A stretch of DNA of 6,402 nucleotides, taken from NCBI GenBank assembly GCA_003484395.1, contig DNCV01000014.1, positions 1 to 6,402 of the forward strand, in the 5' to 3' direction. Below the pieces are notes generated by a model. That model ran no database searches, was not told the DNA's origin, and was given only the letters and a program-made list of their open reading frames with translations. This DNA is from Dehalococcoidia bacterium (GTDB lineage: Bacteria; Chloroflexota; Dehalococcoidia; GIF9; UBA5629). Shown piece by piece: positions 5,942-6,402 of this stretch. The position numbers and the translations under genes were made by a program. How positions within the stretch are numbered: the stretch's first letter is position 1; each line of letters starts with the position of its first letter.

Positions 5942-6402
5942 TCATACCTCAACCAAACTAACTTCGCCCTGGTCGTCCAGGAAACACAGCTGCCCACTCG
6001 TGGTTATGCCAAGCTTGGATTCAACGATGGCTTTGTAACGCCGCACCTGTGGCGCATACATCTGGATCAGGTGGTCTTTTTGTGCAAAAGAAGTGATTAG
6101 ATCGGACTTAAAGTCAACGATGTGCCAGCCGTCGGCATCCCTGTAAAGCAGATCAATGACTCTGTTCTCAACCTTGTCATTGACAAGGTAGGAATAAGGC
6201 AATTCCGCGTAACGCTCAAGAGCAGCGTTTACTTCGTTCCACAACGAATGTAAACGTAGACGGGCTAACAACTCGGTGGCGCGCGTGATGACTTCCCGCC
6301 TTGTTGTTTCCGTCGCCAGCCCTGCCCGCCAGGCTTCGGATTCCAATAACGCATCCAAAGCCGGATCCCCCGGGAAAAGCCAGCGCTGCAGGGCTTTGTG
6401 GA
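5942..6402 (-). CDS. UvrD/RecB/AddA-type helicase, C-terminal nuclease domain (partial)
   Basis: The last 152 complete codons of a gene that enters from the right edge; the frame is open to base 6402, so an internal TTG at 6358 is not its start. The visible part is a RecB-family PD-(D/E)XK nuclease domain. An HKAL motif at the edge (6389-6400) supplies the family's histidine. The first metal-binding Asp is in VIDLL (codon 6152-6154), and Asp-Phe-Lys at 6107-6115 sits in WHIVDFKSD. These are followed by YAPQVRRY, the usual Q-x3-Y motif. This tail is typical of AddA and RecB subunits and of related UvrD-like helicases, which unwind and trim DNA double-strand ends for recombination. All core catalytic residues that can be seen are intact. 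Which subfamily it is cannot be settled without the helicase part; AddA-like is my best guess. The stop is TGA, 100 bases before the small acidic gene. Confidence 0.88.
   Translation of the reverse strand, partial: HKALQRWLFPGDPALDALLESEAWRAGLATETTRREVITRATELLARLRLHSLWNEVNAALERYAELPYSYLVNDKVENRVIDLLYRDADGWHIVDFKSDLITSFAQKDHLIQMYAPQVRRYKAIVESKLGITTSGQLCFLDDQGEVSLVEV

Overview
The window is bacterial: genes are tightly led by Shine-Dalgarno sequences, there are no introns, and a bacterial RecB/AddA-type helicase-nuclease tail is present. Base composition is moderate and the genes read on the minus strand. A long TPR protein with DP.N-type repeats beside an AddA-like gene would fit an environmental lineage such as Chloroflexota (Anaerolineae-like), but that is a weak guess and nothing here fixes the taxon.

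Layout, in the direction of transcription (right to left). (1) 6402-5942: the C-terminal 152 codons of a UvrD/RecB-family helicase, covering its PD-(D/E)XK nuclease domain; the gene enters from the right edge. (2) 5841-5671: a 56-residue gene with an excellent ribosome binding site, a hydrophobic centre and a strongly acidic tail. (3) 5584-527: a 1685-residue protein with an acidic N-terminus, a four-cysteine zinc ribbon, about 25 TPR units in several blocks, an uncharacterised region of about 215 residues, and a basic/acidic coiled-coil C-terminus. A strong hairpin at 462-502 lies 24 bases past its stop and probably ends or protects the transcript. (4) 1-461: no convincing gene. It holds a degenerate tandem repeat (two units and part of a third), whose units carry tRNA-like T-loop and 3'-end sequences, with several small hairpins.

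The two complete genes are adjacent and co-directional, and both encode proteins rich in runs of Asp and Glu. This suggests, but does not prove, that the short acidic protein and the giant TPR scaffold work together in the cytoplasm. The helicase end may share their transcript, but 100 bases separate it from the small gene and no function is shared in any obvious way. I see no defence, mobile-element or CRISPR module that can be named. The most interesting items are the zinc-ribbon/TPR/coiled-coil giant with its small acidic neighbour, and the tRNA-like repeat array beyond its 3' end.
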